NCBI RefSeq assembly: GCF_027857615.1
Contig: NZ_JAQIFT010000010.1
Coordinates: 62,001 to 126,000, forward strand
Length of the DNA stretch: 64,000 bases
Origin: Holtiella tumoricola
GTDB taxonomy: Bacteria; Bacillota; Clostridia; Lachnospirales; Cellulosilyticaceae
Reading direction: 5' to 3'
This document shows, in pieces, positions 17,984 through 26,985 of this stretch. The notes beneath the pieces were generated by a model that saw only the letters and a program-made list of their open reading frames with translations, searched no databases and was not told the origin of the DNA. A program made the position numbers and the translations under genes. Position 1 is the first letter of the stretch. Every line of letters starts with the position of its first letter.

Positions 17984-18861
17984 CCTACCCCCTCCCCTTC
18001 ATCATAAAGCATTGTTCCTATTCCTTCGTGGGTGTAGATCTCTAAAATAAGAGAATGTTCAACTCTTCCATCTAAGATATGTACCATCTTAACACCTTTT
18101 TCCATTGCCTCAAGACAACAAGTTACTTTAGGGATCATCCCACCTGCTATCGTCCCATCTTCTAAGTATTTATTGGCTTCTGATTTGCTTAAATAAGAAA
18201 TAAGAGTACTTGGGTCCTCTTTATCTTTTAATACCCCTTCAACATCTGTCAAAAATACTAATTTCTCAGCCTTTAAGGCACCTGCTATAGCTACTGCTGC
18301 ATAATCTGCATTAATATTATAGGTATTACCTTCATGATCTGTCCCAATAGGTGAGATAACTGGTATGAAGTCTCCTTCAATTAAAGTATTAATAAGCTTT
18401 GTATTGATATTTACAATTTCCCCTACATAGCCTAAATCTATATCCTTCTTAATCATTTTTGTTGATTCTATAATCATACCATCCTTACCACTTAGTCCTA
18501 CAGCACTTCCACCCTGAAGATGAATCATAGAAACAATACGTTTGTTAACCTTACCAGCTAAAACCATTTCTACCACATCTACTGTTTCTTTCGTAGTGAC
18601 GCGTAAGCCTTCTACAAAAGAAGATTCTATATTCATATCTGCTAATGTCTGATTAATCTCAGGCCCACCCCCATGTACAATTACTGGTTTTAACCCCACT
18701 GATTTGAGTATCACCATGTCTTGCACAATTGTATTATTAATCTCAGGATTAAGCATTGCACTCCCACCATATTTGATTACAACAATCTTATCCTTAAATG
18801 CTTGAATATAGGGCAATGCTTCACTTAATACTTTTGCTTTTTCTATAATTTGATTGGTCAT
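17977..18861 (-). CDS. argB: acetylglutamate kinase
   Basis: Amino-acid kinase family enzyme that phosphorylates N-acetylglutamate, usually the arginine-inhibited step. Motifs: VVIKYGGSAM (ATP site Lys and glycines, about 27-36), VIVHGGGPEIN (substrate loop), the INADYAAVAIAGAL segment and GGMIPKVTCCLEAM near the C-terminus. The 294-residue length and the N-terminal helix (IIEKAKVLSEALPYI) match the arginine-sensitive hexameric class. It lies 11 bases after argJ and overlaps argD. Confidence 0.95.
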   Translation of the reverse strand: MTNQIIEKAKVLSEALPYIQAFKDKIVVIKYGGSAMLNPEINNTIVQDMVILKSVGLKPVIVHGGGPEINQTLADMNIESSFVEGLRVTTKETVDVVEMVLAGKVNKRIVSMIHLQGGSAVGLSGKDGMIIESTKMIKKDIDLGYVGEIVNINTKLINTLIEGDFIPVISPIGTDHEGNTYNINADYAAVAIAGALKAEKLVFLTDVEGVLKDKEDPSTLISYLSKSEANKYLEDGTIAGGMIPKVTCCLEAMEKGVKMVHILDGRVEHSLILEIYTHEGIGTMLYDEGEGVGC

Positions 18862-18872
18862 TTTACTATCCC

Positions 18873-20093
18873 CTAACTTCTATATTCCCCATTAATCTTT
18901 ACATAGTCATAGCTTAAATCACAGCCCCATGCTGTTACCTTTTCTACACCCTCACCCATTTCTACAAAAATTTTAATTTCATTCTCTTCTAAAATTCTTT
19001 TAGCTTTATGCTCACTAAATTTAATAGGCATACCTTCTTTAAATAGAGTAATACTTCCTACACAACTTTCCAATATCAAAGTCACTTTCTCTTGATCAAA
19101 AGGTACCCCTGCATACCCCATGGCTGCAAGTATTCTTCCCCAGTTTGCATCTTCCCCAAAGAACGCTGTCTTAACCAAGCTAGAAGTTAAAATACTTTTC
19201 GCTAAGAGTTTACCTGCTTCAAAACTTTTTGCGTTTTGTATTTCTACTTCTAATAATTTAGTTGCACCTTCACCATCTTTGACTATGGAGATAGCGATAT
19301 ACTTAAGCGCTTCAAACAGCATACTCTGAAACTGTTCAAATGCTTCTCCTTCTTGATCTATAATTGGATTACCTGCTTGCCCATTTGCAAGCACAATCAC
19401 ACTATCATTAGTACTTGTATCGCCATCTACCGTAATCATATTAAAGGACAAGTTGACACATTTGCTAAGAGCTTTTTGTAACATGGGTTTTGTAATATTA
19501 ACATCTGTTGCTATAAAAGCAAGCATTGTTGCCATATTAGGATGGATCATGCCTGAGCCTTTCCCCATGGCTCCTACATGAATGGTATAACCTTCTATTT
19601 GTTCTTCTAATGCAATCTCTTTTGCAAATGTATCCGTTGTTAAAATAGCTTCCGCAGCTTCAGTTGCTGCTTTTTTTGTATCTTCAAGTTGTTCTGCTAC
19701 CTTGCAAATACCTTGTGTAACAATATCCATAGGAAGTGGTACACCTATAACGCCCGTAGAACATACCAATACTTCTTCCTTTTGGATATTTAATGAAGAT
19801 GCAGTAACCTCTGCCATTGTTTGAGTATCATTATGCCCTGTTGCCCCTGTTACTGCATTAGCATTTCCACTATTAATAACTACTGCATGCACAGTATTTT
19901 CTGCACTTAATACTTTTTGATCCCATATAACTGGTGCTGCCTTTACTACATTTTGAGTAAACGCTCCTGCATAAGTACAAGGTGCCTCACTATAAATGAT
20001 AGCCATATCTTTTTTCTGTTTTTTAATTCCTGTATGTGTGCCAGCAGCTTGAAAGCCTTTTGCTGCTAAAATCCCATTATTATTCAATTTCAT
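18873..20093 (-). CDS. argJ: bifunctional ornithine acetyltransferase / N-acetylglutamate synthase
   Basis: Transfers acetyl from N-acetylornithine to glutamate, closing the acetyl cycle, so no separate argE is required. The precursor is cut into alpha and beta chains at the Thr in PNMATMLAF, visible here at about residue 180. Other family stretches: VVINSGNANAVTGATG, VCSTGVIGVPLPMD, TVDGDTSTNDSVIVLANG. The open frame runs up to 20141 and overlaps argC, but a AAGGTGGGG binding site lies just before the ATG at 20093, giving 406 residues, the usual length. It is the second gene of argCJBD, 25 bases after argC. Confidence 0.95.
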   Translation of the reverse strand: MKLNNNGILAAKGFQAAGTHTGIKKQKKDMAIIYSEAPCTYAGAFTQNVVKAAPVIWDQKVLSAENTVHAVVINSGNANAVTGATGHNDTQTMAEVTASSLNIQKEEVLVCSTGVIGVPLPMDIVTQGICKVAEQLEDTKKAATEAAEAILTTDTFAKEIALEEQIEGYTIHVGAMGKGSGMIHPNMATMLAFIATDVNITKPMLQKALSKCVNLSFNMITVDGDTSTNDSVIVLANGQAGNPIIDQEGEAFEQFQSMLFEALKYIAISIVKDGEGATKLLEVEIQNAKSFEAGKLLAKSILTSSLVKTAFFGEDANWGRILAAMGYAGVPFDQEKVTLILESCVGSITLFKEGMPIKFSEHKAKRILEENEIKIFVEMGEGVEKVTAWGCDLSYDYVKINGEYRS

Positions 20094-20118
20094 AATTCCC
20101 CACCTTTTCTTTGACCAC

Positions 20119-21153
20119 TTATGCTGGGAAAAGTGGTACATAATGAATGCCTGTATCTTCTTCTAGACCTAACATAATATTCATGTTTTGTACTGCCTGA
20201 CTTGCTGCACCCTTCATCATATTATCTAAGGCACTTACAATAATTAAGCGGTTGGTACGCTCATCTACTTTAAAACTAATATCGCAGAAATTAGAACCTT
20301 TAACCCATCTTGTTTCTGCTATACTTGTATCTCCAAGCAACCTTACAAATTGCTCTTTTTCATAATATGTATTGTATACTTTATTAACTTCATGGTTTGT
20401 TACACCAGGTTTTAAGCTTGCATAAATAGTCGTTAATATGCCTCTATTCATAGGTACAAGATGTGGCGTAAAAGTAAGTGTTACCTTCTTGCCACCAAAT
20501 GCTTCTAGTTTTTCTTCAATTTCGGGTGTATGCCTATGTGATGTTAATCCATAAGCTTTAATGCTTTCATTACATTCTGTATAATGTGTTCCTATATTAA
20601 GTCCTCGCCCTGCTCCTGTAACACCTGACTTGGCATCAATAATAATCGTACTTGTATCAATAAGTCCTTCTTTTATCAGAGGAATTAGACTTAGTAAACT
20701 ACATGTTACATAACAACCTGGATTTGCAATAAGTCTTGCCCCTTGGATATATTCTCTGTTCCACTCACATAATCCATATATTGCTTCTTCTAATACTTCC
20801 TTGCCAAAGTGTTCAACCTTATACCATGTATCATATGCTTCACTGGTAATACGGAAGTCTGCTCCTAAATCAATAACCTTCGTCGTTGCTAGTAGTTCCT
20901 TTGTAACCACTTTGCTTGCAATCCCATGAGGTAAAGCAATAAATAATATATCCGCATCTATCTTAGATAAGTCATCTTCTATACAAACCTCATCTACTAA
21001 ATCTTTAAAATGAGGATAAACCTTGCTATATGGCTCACTTTGATAACTATGAGAAGATAAATGAGTTAGTTTAACACTAGGATGATTATAAAGAAGCCGT
21101 ACTAACTCTTCTCCTACATATCCTGTTGAACCTAATATTGCTACTTTATACAT
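20119..21153 (-). CDS. argC: N-acetyl-gamma-glutamyl-phosphate reductase
   Basis: NADPH-dependent reductase, third step of arginine synthesis. The N-terminal Rossmann motif is VAILGSTGYVGEELVRLL; the catalytic Cys is in IANPGCYVTC (about 147); the HRHTPEIE segment is the family His motif. The open frame continues to 21201, but AAGGAGGAGATTAG sits before the ATG at 21153, giving 344 residues, the family length. It is the first gene of the argCJBD operon, behind the promoter at 21221-21249 and an ARG box at 21276-21293, so ArgR-type arginine control is likely. Confidence 0.95.
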   Translation of the reverse strand: MYKVAILGSTGYVGEELVRLLYNHPSVKLTHLSSHSYQSEPYSKVYPHFKDLVDEVCIEDDLSKIDADILFIALPHGIASKVVTKELLATTKVIDLGADFRITSEAYDTWYKVEHFGKEVLEEAIYGLCEWNREYIQGARLIANPGCYVTCSLLSLIPLIKEGLIDTSTIIIDAKSGVTGAGRGLNIGTHYTECNESIKAYGLTSHRHTPEIEEKLEAFGGKKVTLTFTPHLVPMNRGILTTIYASLKPGVTNHEVNKVYNTYYEKEQFVRLLGDTSIAETRWVKGSNFCDISFKVDERTNRLIIVSALDNMMKGAASQAVQNMNIMLGLEEDTGIHYVPLFPA

Positions 21154-21220
21154 TTCTAATCTCCTCCTTAGCTCAGTAATCTCTGTAATCAGATTATTCA
21201 TTTTTCTTAATTTATTAATT

Positions 21221-21249
21221 ATTATACTTTTTAACGTTTAAATATGCAA
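21221..21249 (-). promoter_or_regulatory. sigma-A type promoter of argCJBD
   Basis: On the minus strand TTGCAT (complement of 21244-21249) and TATAAT (complement of 21221-21226) are separated by exactly 17 bases. The start would be near 21214, leaving a leader of about 60 bases before argC. Confidence 0.75.
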
Positions 21250-21275
21250 TATATTTTTTAATAAAAATTATATTT

Positions 21276-21293
21276 AATGAATTTTTATTCATT
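21276..21293. promoter_or_regulatory. ARG box (ArgR/AhrC operator)
   Basis: AATGAATTTTTATTCATT is a perfect match to the 18-base ARG box consensus WNTGAATWWWWATTCANW. It is centred about 70 bases before the predicted argC transcription start, upstream of the -35 box. A second strong box 3 bases away, as in E. coli operators, was not found. It predicts arginine-dependent control of argCJBD. Confidence 0.75.
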
Positions 21294-21302
21294 ATGTAGA
21301 CT

Positions 21303-21332
21303 AAAAAATGAGGCGGTTAAAACCACCTCATT
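21303..21332 (-). terminator. intrinsic terminator of the gene at 21328
   Basis: Inverted repeat AATGAGGCGGTT / AACCACCTCATT (one wobble) around a 2-base loop, with TTTTTT following on the minus strand. It overlaps the stop region of the hypothetical gene and insulates it from argC. Confidence 0.85.
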
Positions 21333-22134
21333 GATTGTCTGCTATTTCCATGGATTGATAATACATATAGAGTTCATCTAATTCTTCTAAGGTAAAATTC
21401 TCTTGGACAAGCTCTTGCAACTTCTTACTATCTTCTTCATCTATGCCATCTTTAATCATATTCCATACTTCGTTTATATTGATGTTTTGTACTTTAGATA
21501 AAATCATATTAAGTAATTTTAATTGATCACTTAAAGATAAATTACTAAACATCTTATTTACTATATTTTGATAATCAATGCGCCCATTATTATAGACACC
21601 TTCCATTTGATTCACAATATGATCATCTAACATAAGTACATAGGCATCATAAATAGGTACTTGCTCATACTTTTCATCTGTTGGTTGTTCTCTTGTTTCT
21701 TCTACTTGCTTACTTATTTCTGCTTTGTCTATAGATTGAGTATTCCCTCCTCCTTCTACTAGTTGATCCACATTTATTGTAGAGCTTACCTCATCTGTAG
21801 ACTCTTGTTCTATACTTATATCATTTTCTGATTGTATATTATTCTGATTAGGAAACTTGTCATTATCTTGTTGACTTGCTAGCTCTTCTTCTTGTGATAA
21901 TTGTGATTTACCACTTATATCTTCCGTAACTACTTGGTCACTTACTACTTCTTGTTTCATTTTTTTCCCTGTTAAATTTTCTGTTAAATTAGCTAATTGT
22001 TCTTCAGTATAAACCTGTGGCCTCTCTGTCAAAAAATATACAGCAAATAAACCTATTAATAATACAAAGCTAATACTTGCACAAAGGTTCAATAAACGCA
22101 ATAAACAGTCATTAGTATGCTTCCTCTTCCTCAT
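21328..22134 (-). CDS. hypothetical membrane-anchored protein
   Basis: I do not recognise a family. 268 residues: a basic start, one membrane helix (about 14-36, LLNLCASISFVLLIGLFAVYFL), then an acidic, Glu/Gln/Ser-rich low-complexity stretch (about 40-155) and a helical C-terminal domain (about 160-268; IDYQNIVNKMFSNLSLSDQLKLLNMIL). By the positive-inside rule the bulk is outside the cell. The C-terminal domain has the look of a small helical bundle. GGAAGGAG lies about 12 bases before the ATG. It has its own terminator, and the gene upstream encodes a phosphodiesterase-type enzyme with no obvious link. Confidence 0.7.
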   Translation of the reverse strand: MRKRKHTNDCLLRLLNLCASISFVLLIGLFAVYFLTERPQVYTEEQLANLTENLTGKKMKQEVVSDQVVTEDISGKSQLSQEEELASQQDNDKFPNQNNIQSENDISIEQESTDEVSSTINVDQLVEGGGNTQSIDKAEISKQVEETREQPTDEKYEQVPIYDAYVLMLDDHIVNQMEGVYNNGRIDYQNIVNKMFSNLSLSDQLKLLNMILSKVQNININEVWNMIKDGIDEEDSKKLQELVQENFTLEELDELYMYYQSMEIADNQ

Positions 22135-22242
22135 GATGTAAAAGTTCTCCTTCCAAACTTCTTTACATATTTGTTAGAGTATTTGCCCTAATGACTGCTT
22201 ATTATTCAATGTTTAAAAACTTATTTATTTATCTACAAAATA

Positions 22243-23523
22243 CTATTGCTCTATTAATTCTGCAAGCACACGGCCATCTGCTCCCGGCATTTCAAATCCA
22301 AGAAGTGCAGCACAAGTTGGTGCAATATCTACATTGTGTGCTTTTTCTAATACAGTCCCTGATTTTACTCCAGGTCCGCATAATACTAAGGCTGGTTGAG
22401 AACCACGAGTTGGTATATGTCCATGAGTTCCTACACTTGTACGGTAATCTTCATTAGCTACCTTTTTAATAAATGGTGCACTTAACATATAATTAAAGCC
22501 TACACCTTCTTCAGCTTCAAGTACAAAGTCAAAGTCTCCATCTAATTTATAAGCTTCTTTTACTTCTTCTGTTGTAAACATTTGATCAATTCTAAAACGG
22601 GTTTTGTTTTGTTTTAAGTATTCGGCAACTTCTTGTTTAAGTGTTTCATCATGGTCTCTTACATATATTTGTGCAGATGCTGCAGCTGAATGTGCAAATA
22701 CTTTCCAGTCTATTACATTTCCTTCTGCATCTACTGTAATCCATCCTTTATCCATAAAGTCACGATTTAAGTTGATGCTTTCATCAATATTCACTTGTCC
22801 ATGATCTGAACAAATAACAAATATTGTTTCATCATAGATACCTTTTGCTTTAAGTGCATCAAAAGTATAGCCTAACATATCATCTATAAATTTAATGGCT
22901 TCTTTAATTTTCTCACTATATACACCATATACATGTCTGTAATGATCAATTAATGTCATATGCATAAAAATAATATTTGGCATTTCTATTTCGATTAGAT
23001 ACTTACTTGCAAGCCCAGAGAATTTATCTGAATCCTTGTATTTTTCCTCTTTCCAAGCATCACTACATATCTCATACATTTTTTCCATAAGCCCTGGTGT
23101 AGAATTGGCAATCATAGATGCTTTTTTATCATCAGCCACTTGGTGAATCCCTGCACGTTGAAGATTCCAAGTTACATCTGCCCCTACCATTGTTGGCCAA
23201 CTATTAATAAGTACTTTAAGTCCATGTTTTTCACATTCTTCTGGAAGGATAGCTGCATGAATTCCATTACGTTCTTCAAACCAATCTCCAAATTTCATAA
23301 ATGGATTAAATATTTCATTATTTACAACACCATGTTTATCTGGATATGTACCAGAAATCATTGAAGCATGTGCTGTATAAGTCAATGATGGATATACTGT
23401 TTGAGAGTTTTTTACGATTGCCCCATTTTGTACAATAGGTCCTAGATTAGGAAGTGTTTTAATATATTCTAAGTCCTCAGAAATCATAGCATCCAATGAA
23501 ATAACAAGCATTCTTTTAGTCAT
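22243..23523 (-). CDS. alkaline-phosphatase superfamily protein (type I phosphodiesterase/nucleotide pyrophosphatase)
   Basis: Cytoplasmic metal-dependent phosphohydrolase of the nucleotide pyrophosphatase/phosphodiesterase group. The metal and nucleophile sites are visible: ISLDAM at the start (Asp), VYPSLTYTAHASMISGTYPDKHG (nucleophile Thr), THIHMTLIDHYRH-like segment MTLIDHYRHVYG (Asp, His), VICSDHGQ (Asp-His) and GTHGHIPTRG near the C-terminus (His). No signal peptide is seen. The length of 426 is typical. The physiological substrate is unknown. It is monocistronic or followed by the gene at 22134. Confidence 0.85.
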   Translation of the reverse strand: MTKRMLVISLDAMISEDLEYIKTLPNLGPIVQNGAIVKNSQTVYPSLTYTAHASMISGTYPDKHGVVNNEIFNPFMKFGDWFEERNGIHAAILPEECEKHGLKVLINSWPTMVGADVTWNLQRAGIHQVADDKKASMIANSTPGLMEKMYEICSDAWKEEKYKDSDKFSGLASKYLIEIEMPNIIFMHMTLIDHYRHVYGVYSEKIKEAIKFIDDMLGYTFDALKAKGIYDETIFVICSDHGQVNIDESINLNRDFMDKGWITVDAEGNVIDWKVFAHSAAASAQIYVRDHDETLKQEVAEYLKQNKTRFRIDQMFTTEEVKEAYKLDGDFDFVLEAEEGVGFNYMLSAPFIKKVANEDYRTSVGTHGHIPTRGSQPALVLCGPGVKSGTVLEKAHNVDIAPTCAALLGFEMPGADGRVLAELIEQ

Positions 23524-23765
23524 AGTTTTTCTCCTTCAAGTCATGTTTTAGGTTTGATTAACTTCACCAAACATTTAAATATACCATACTTTTATAGTTT
23601 TACACAAGCTAAATGATAATTTTTATTATTTAAACATATTTCAATTAACTTGTTTTTCTTAGCTCTCTATTATATTATGACTAAGAATAGACTGGTTTAT
23701 GATTACTTTTAACATATTTGATACCTATTTGGTATACACTATGAGACGAACGAGGAGACAATTAA

Positions 23766-24053
23766 ATGACTATATACGAAGCTTTAAAAAATGACACAAA
23801 CCCAATTATTTTAGATGTACGTGAAAACAGTGAATTCAACGAAGGCCATATTAAAGATGCCCTTCATATTCCACTGAACTCACTTGAAGCCCAAGCTGAA
23901 GGTGAAATGACAGATTATGACCAACCAATCTACGTTTACTGTCGTAGTGGTGTACGTAGCAAAGTAGGATGCCATATTCTAAATAGCTTAGGTTATACAA
24001 AGACCTATAACTTAGGTGGCATTCTTGACTGGCCTGAGGAAATTGTAAAATAG
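23766..24053 (+). CDS. rhodanese-like domain protein
   Basis: Single-domain rhodanese of 95 residues. IILDVRENSEFNEGHIKDALHIPL is the CH2A motif, and YVYCRSGVRSKVG holds the active-site Cys (about 59) in a six-residue loop, consistent with sulfur transfer rather than phosphatase activity. Small single-domain forms like this (GlpE/PspE-like) are cytoplasmic. CGAGGAGAC precedes the ATG. A possible promoter (TTGATA, 16 bases, TATGAG) lies at 23718-23745 and includes the short palindrome ATACCTATTTGGTAT. A terminator follows the stop. Confidence 0.92.
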   Translation: MTIYEALKNDTNPIILDVRENSEFNEGHIKDALHIPLNSLEAQAEGEMTDYDQPIYVYCRSGVRSKVGCHILNSLGYTKTYNLGGILDWPEEIVK

Positions 24054-24070
24054 GTTGATTTTTCTTTTAA

Positions 24071-24119
24071 AATAGGCAAGACGTATTGCTCATATGCAAT
24101 ACGCCATGCCTATTTTTTG
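24071..24119 (+). terminator. intrinsic terminator of the rhodanese gene
   Basis: Long hairpin: AATAGGC and CGTATTGC pair with GCAATACG and GCCTATT across a small internal loop, ending in TTTTTTG on the plus strand. It also separates the convergent peptidase gene. Confidence 0.85.
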
Positions 24120-24140
24120 TTTTTATAACTTATTTTACTA

Positions 24141-25439
24141 TTACTCTAAACCTTCTACATCCAAAACTTTTTGTATACAAGTATCTATACTTAAATCATC
24201 TTTGCGCATTGGATGTTCTACTTCATGATCTGGTATAGTCTTATGCTCTTCATTACATATCCCTTCTTCACTCGTTCCCATTTCCTTTGTAAACCTTACA
24301 ACATATCCACTTTTAGGAAGCATTGCCAAAATAGGATCTGAACCAATGCCATCTCCTCCAGTTTTTTCACCAATTAACGTAGCAAGCCCTGAACTTTTTG
24401 CAAACATTGCAAGTCCTTCTGCTGATGAGTATACATAATGGTCTACAAGCAAATAAATATTCCCTTGAAATTGTATAGAATCCTCCGCTGGCTTTACTTC
24501 TACACAATATTTTTCATAGTAAGTAAAGTCTTCGCTTACCTCTGGAGGAAGTTCCGGCAAGCTTGCAGTATCTAAATCCTTAACTTTTTTAGCATACATT
24601 TTAGGCATATGGTTTGCTTGCATATATCGTTGTAAATACACGCCGTCTTTATAGAAAGTATATTCCCAAGATACATATGATTTATCAATAATTTGGGGCA
24701 ATAAAAAGTCTGACCAATATCTTGTATCACCGCCACCATTTCCTCTGATATCAATAATAAGTGCTTGGTAATCTTTAATGTTTTGTAAATATGCCTGAAT
24801 AATCTCATAATCAGCTTTGGCATTCCAAGGATTTAGCATCTGGGGAATATGTATATAACCAACTCTTCCTTCTAAAGCATCCTTGGCAATTACCCTAGAT
24901 TGCTTTATTTTCTCTTGTACTTCTTGCCCTATCTCTTCATCCTGCTCTTCCTTTTCCGCTAATGGTATATTATATCTTCTAAGTGCTAATGGTTTGTTAA
25001 CTGTATCATAATTGATACCTTGCCAATATCCCTCAACTTTCATATTATGGTAGACTTCTCTCATCCATTCAACTTCTTCCTTGCTAAGTAACTGTGTATG
25101 ACCGTTATGAAGATCGTCTAGACTATCACTGATAACCTGTGCAAATTCCTTATCATTCCTACTTTCTTTAACTTGCTGCAAATATCGCTCTTTGTTATTT
25201 AGCCAATCTACACCATTCATTCTTTTGTTCACTTCTAGATAAGGATAATTTTCCTCTATCGTTTTATAGAGATACTCAAAATCCTCTATCTTTTCTTCCA
25301 TAGTGAGTGCCTGTAACGGTGTTTCCAAGATTTTATCTCTTTTATTATAGCTTTGCTGCTTATAAATCCCCCCCCCTGCTAGCATGATAAAAACAGCCAT
25401 ACTTATTCCTAACAAAACCTTCTTTGTTCCCCACTTCAT
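24141..25439 (-). CDS. S41 family peptidase (C-terminal processing protease type)
   Basis: Exported serine protease of the CtpA/tricorn-core group. An N-terminal membrane helix or signal (VLLGISMAVFIMLAGGGIY, about 8-26) is followed by an N-terminal cap and the catalytic domain: GRVGYIHIPQML, ALIIDIRGNGGGDTRYW (oxyanion loop) and LLVDHYVYSSAEGLAMFAKS, where the Ser of SSAEG is the expected nucleophile (about 337), and LIGEKTGGDGIG. I see no PDZ domain, unlike canonical CtpA. Start: ATG at 25439 after GGGAG; a GTG one codon upstream is possible. Convergent with the rhodanese gene. Confidence 0.85.
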   Translation of the reverse strand: MKWGTKKVLLGISMAVFIMLAGGGIYKQQSYNKRDKILETPLQALTMEEKIEDFEYLYKTIEENYPYLEVNKRMNGVDWLNNKERYLQQVKESRNDKEFAQVISDSLDDLHNGHTQLLSKEEVEWMREVYHNMKVEGYWQGINYDTVNKPLALRRYNIPLAEKEEQDEEIGQEVQEKIKQSRVIAKDALEGRVGYIHIPQMLNPWNAKADYEIIQAYLQNIKDYQALIIDIRGNGGGDTRYWSDFLLPQIIDKSYVSWEYTFYKDGVYLQRYMQANHMPKMYAKKVKDLDTASLPELPPEVSEDFTYYEKYCVEVKPAEDSIQFQGNIYLLVDHYVYSSAEGLAMFAKSSGLATLIGEKTGGDGIGSDPILAMLPKSGYVVRFTKEMGTSEEGICNEEHKTIPDHEVEHPMRKDDLSIDTCIQKVLDVEGLE

Positions 25440-25538
25440 CACTTTGTTTCTCCCAACCTTATTATTTTAATAATCATATTATATCATTTTTTTCTATCAA
25501 TTCAATTTTCTACGCTTATTAACATTTCTAGATGTTCC

Positions 25539-25567
25539 TTGATTTCCTATTTATTTTATGCTACACT
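25539..25567 (+). promoter_or_regulatory. promoter of the riboswitch-antiporter transcript
   Basis: TTGATT (25539-25544), 17 bases, TACACT (25562-25567). The start would be near 25574, about 25 bases before the riboswitch aptamer. Confidence 0.6.
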
Positions 25568-25597
25568 AACTTCAATCTAATACTAGTGTCTTTATGA

Positions 25598-25692
25598 CCG
25601 AAGGGAATGAATGTCTCCCTTGGACTTAGTATCCAAAACTGCTCTTACAAGCTGATGACTTCTGCCACAAGCAGGGTTATCAGCTTTTTTTG
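25598..25692 (+). promoter_or_regulatory. fluoride riboswitch (crcB motif) with transcription terminator
   Basis: The aptamer shows the crcB-motif order: a stem with an internal ATGAATGTC-type loop (AAGGGA 25601-25606 with TCCCTT 25616-25621), a second short stem (TTGGA / TCCAA), the conserved run AACTGCTCTTAC and the hallmark GCTGATGACTTCTGCC at 25651-25666. The expression platform follows at once: AAGCTGAT (25649-25656) pairs with ATCAGCTT (25679-25686) and leads into T7, an intrinsic terminator sharing bases with the aptamer's last stem. Fluoride binding should prevent terminator formation and turn on the antiporter gene 22 bases later. crcB-motif RNAs are known to control fluoride exporters and some antiporters. 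Recognition is by eye. Confidence 0.85.
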
Positions 25693-25714
25693 CGTGATTA
25701 AAAGGAGGAATAAA

Positions 25715-26896
25715 ATGATTCTTACAAGCTTAGCATTAATCTTTTTATGTGGTTTACTACTTGGTGGACTAATGAAAAAGTTAGGTTTACCTGACTTACT
25801 TGGTATGCTCATAACCGGCATCATACTTGGTCCTTATGCTCTTAACTTACTAGCTCCTAGTATTTTACAACTCTCTGCTGATTTAAGACAAATTGCTTTA
25901 GTCATTATTTTACTTCGTGCCGGTCTTTCTCTTGACCTTGAGGCACTCAAAAAGGTAGGGCGTCCTGCACTTTTGATGTGTTTTGTACCTGCTACTCTAG
26001 AATTATTAGGTACTCTAATCATAGCACCTACTCTACTTGGAATTTCTTTATTAGATGCAGCTATTCTTGGCACTGTACTTGCTGCTGTTTCACCTGCAGT
26101 TATCGTGCCAAGGATGGTAAATCTTATCGAAGAACAACGAGGTACACATCATAGTATTCCTCAACTGATTATGGCTGGCGCTTCTGTAGATGATATTTTT
26201 GTCATTGTGTTATTTACCTCATTTACAGGTATTGCAGAAGGTGGACAATTTAGCATAGAAAGTTTCTTAGGTATCCCCCTTGCCATTCTACTTGGAATTG
26301 TTGTCGGACTTGTTGTTGGTCTTTTACTTACAAAATGCTTTAAATCTATGCATCTTAGAGATTCTATAAAAGTTATTATTATCTTAAGTATTGCCTTTTT
26401 ACTTGTTAGTCTGGAAAGTACAATTAAAGCAACTATTCCCTTTTCAGGCCTTATTGCTATTATGACTTTAGGTGCTACACTCTATCGTAACTATTGTCCA
26501 CTCGCTAGTAGGCTCTCTAATAAATTCTCCAAGCTGTGGATTGCCGCCCAACTGATACTCTTTGTTCTTGTTGGTGCGACAGTAGATTTAAGCTATGCAC
26601 TTAAGTCAACTATCCCAGCCTTATTAGTCATCTCCTTTGCCCTTGTCTTTAGAGCATTGGGTGTATGGCTTGCACTACTTAAGACACCTCTTACTAAGCA
26701 AGAGCGTATTTTTTGTATTGTGGCTTATATGCCAAAAGCTACAGTACAGGCCGCTATAGGAAGTATTCCTCTTACAATGGGACTTAGTTGTGGACCTATT
26801 GTACTTACTATTTCCGTTATTGCAATAGTACTTACAGCACCTCTTGGAGCCTTTGGTATAGACTATTTATCTCACCGCCTTTTACCTATTGAATAA
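25715..26896 (+). CDS. cation:proton antiporter family protein under a fluoride riboswitch
   Basis: Polytopic membrane transporter of the Na+/H+ exchanger fold (CPA group), 393 residues with 11-13 hydrophobic helices starting at residue 1 (ILTSLALIFLCGLLLGGL). LILTGIILGP-like entry (LLGMLITGIILGPYAL), ILLRAGLSLD and the paired acids in MAGASVDDIFVIVLF are the core ion site. The longest ORF begins at 25607, but that part overlaps the riboswitch; AAAGGAGGAATAAA before the ATG at 25715 fixes the start. The riboswitch context suggests a role in coping with fluoride, either exporting it or restoring ion and pH balance; that is inference. It is monocistronic. Confidence 0.9.
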   Translation: MILTSLALIFLCGLLLGGLMKKLGLPDLLGMLITGIILGPYALNLLAPSILQLSADLRQIALVIILLRAGLSLDLEALKKVGRPALLMCFVPATLELLGTLIIAPTLLGISLLDAAILGTVLAAVSPAVIVPRMVNLIEEQRGTHHSIPQLIMAGASVDDIFVIVLFTSFTGIAEGGQFSIESFLGIPLAILLGIVVGLVVGLLLTKCFKSMHLRDSIKVIIILSIAFLLVSLESTIKATIPFSGLIAIMTLGATLYRNYCPLASRLSNKFSKLWIAAQLILFVLVGATVDLSYALKSTIPALLVISFALVFRALGVWLALLKTPLTKQERIFCIVAYMPKATVQAAIGSIPLTMGLSCGPIVLTISVIAIVLTAPLGAFGIDYLSHRLLPIE

Positions 26897-26924
26897 TAGC
26901 TATAAAACCACTTATATAACTGAC

Positions 26925-26967
26925 AAAAGGCTATAAAACGAGAACAAAATTCGTTTTATAGCCTTTT
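26925..26967. terminator. bidirectional terminator between the antiporter and the GH20 gene
   Basis: Perfect 17-base inverted repeat (26925-26941 with 26951-26967; core GGCTATAAAACGA) with a 9-base loop, flanked by A-run and T-run so it can serve both convergent genes. Confidence 0.9.
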
Positions 26968-26985
26968 ATATCTAACTTCTACCTC

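Noticed and set aside
25607..25714. N-terminal extension of the fluoride-linked antiporter
   Set aside because: It covers the riboswitch and terminator, and a strong binding site marks the ATG at 25715.
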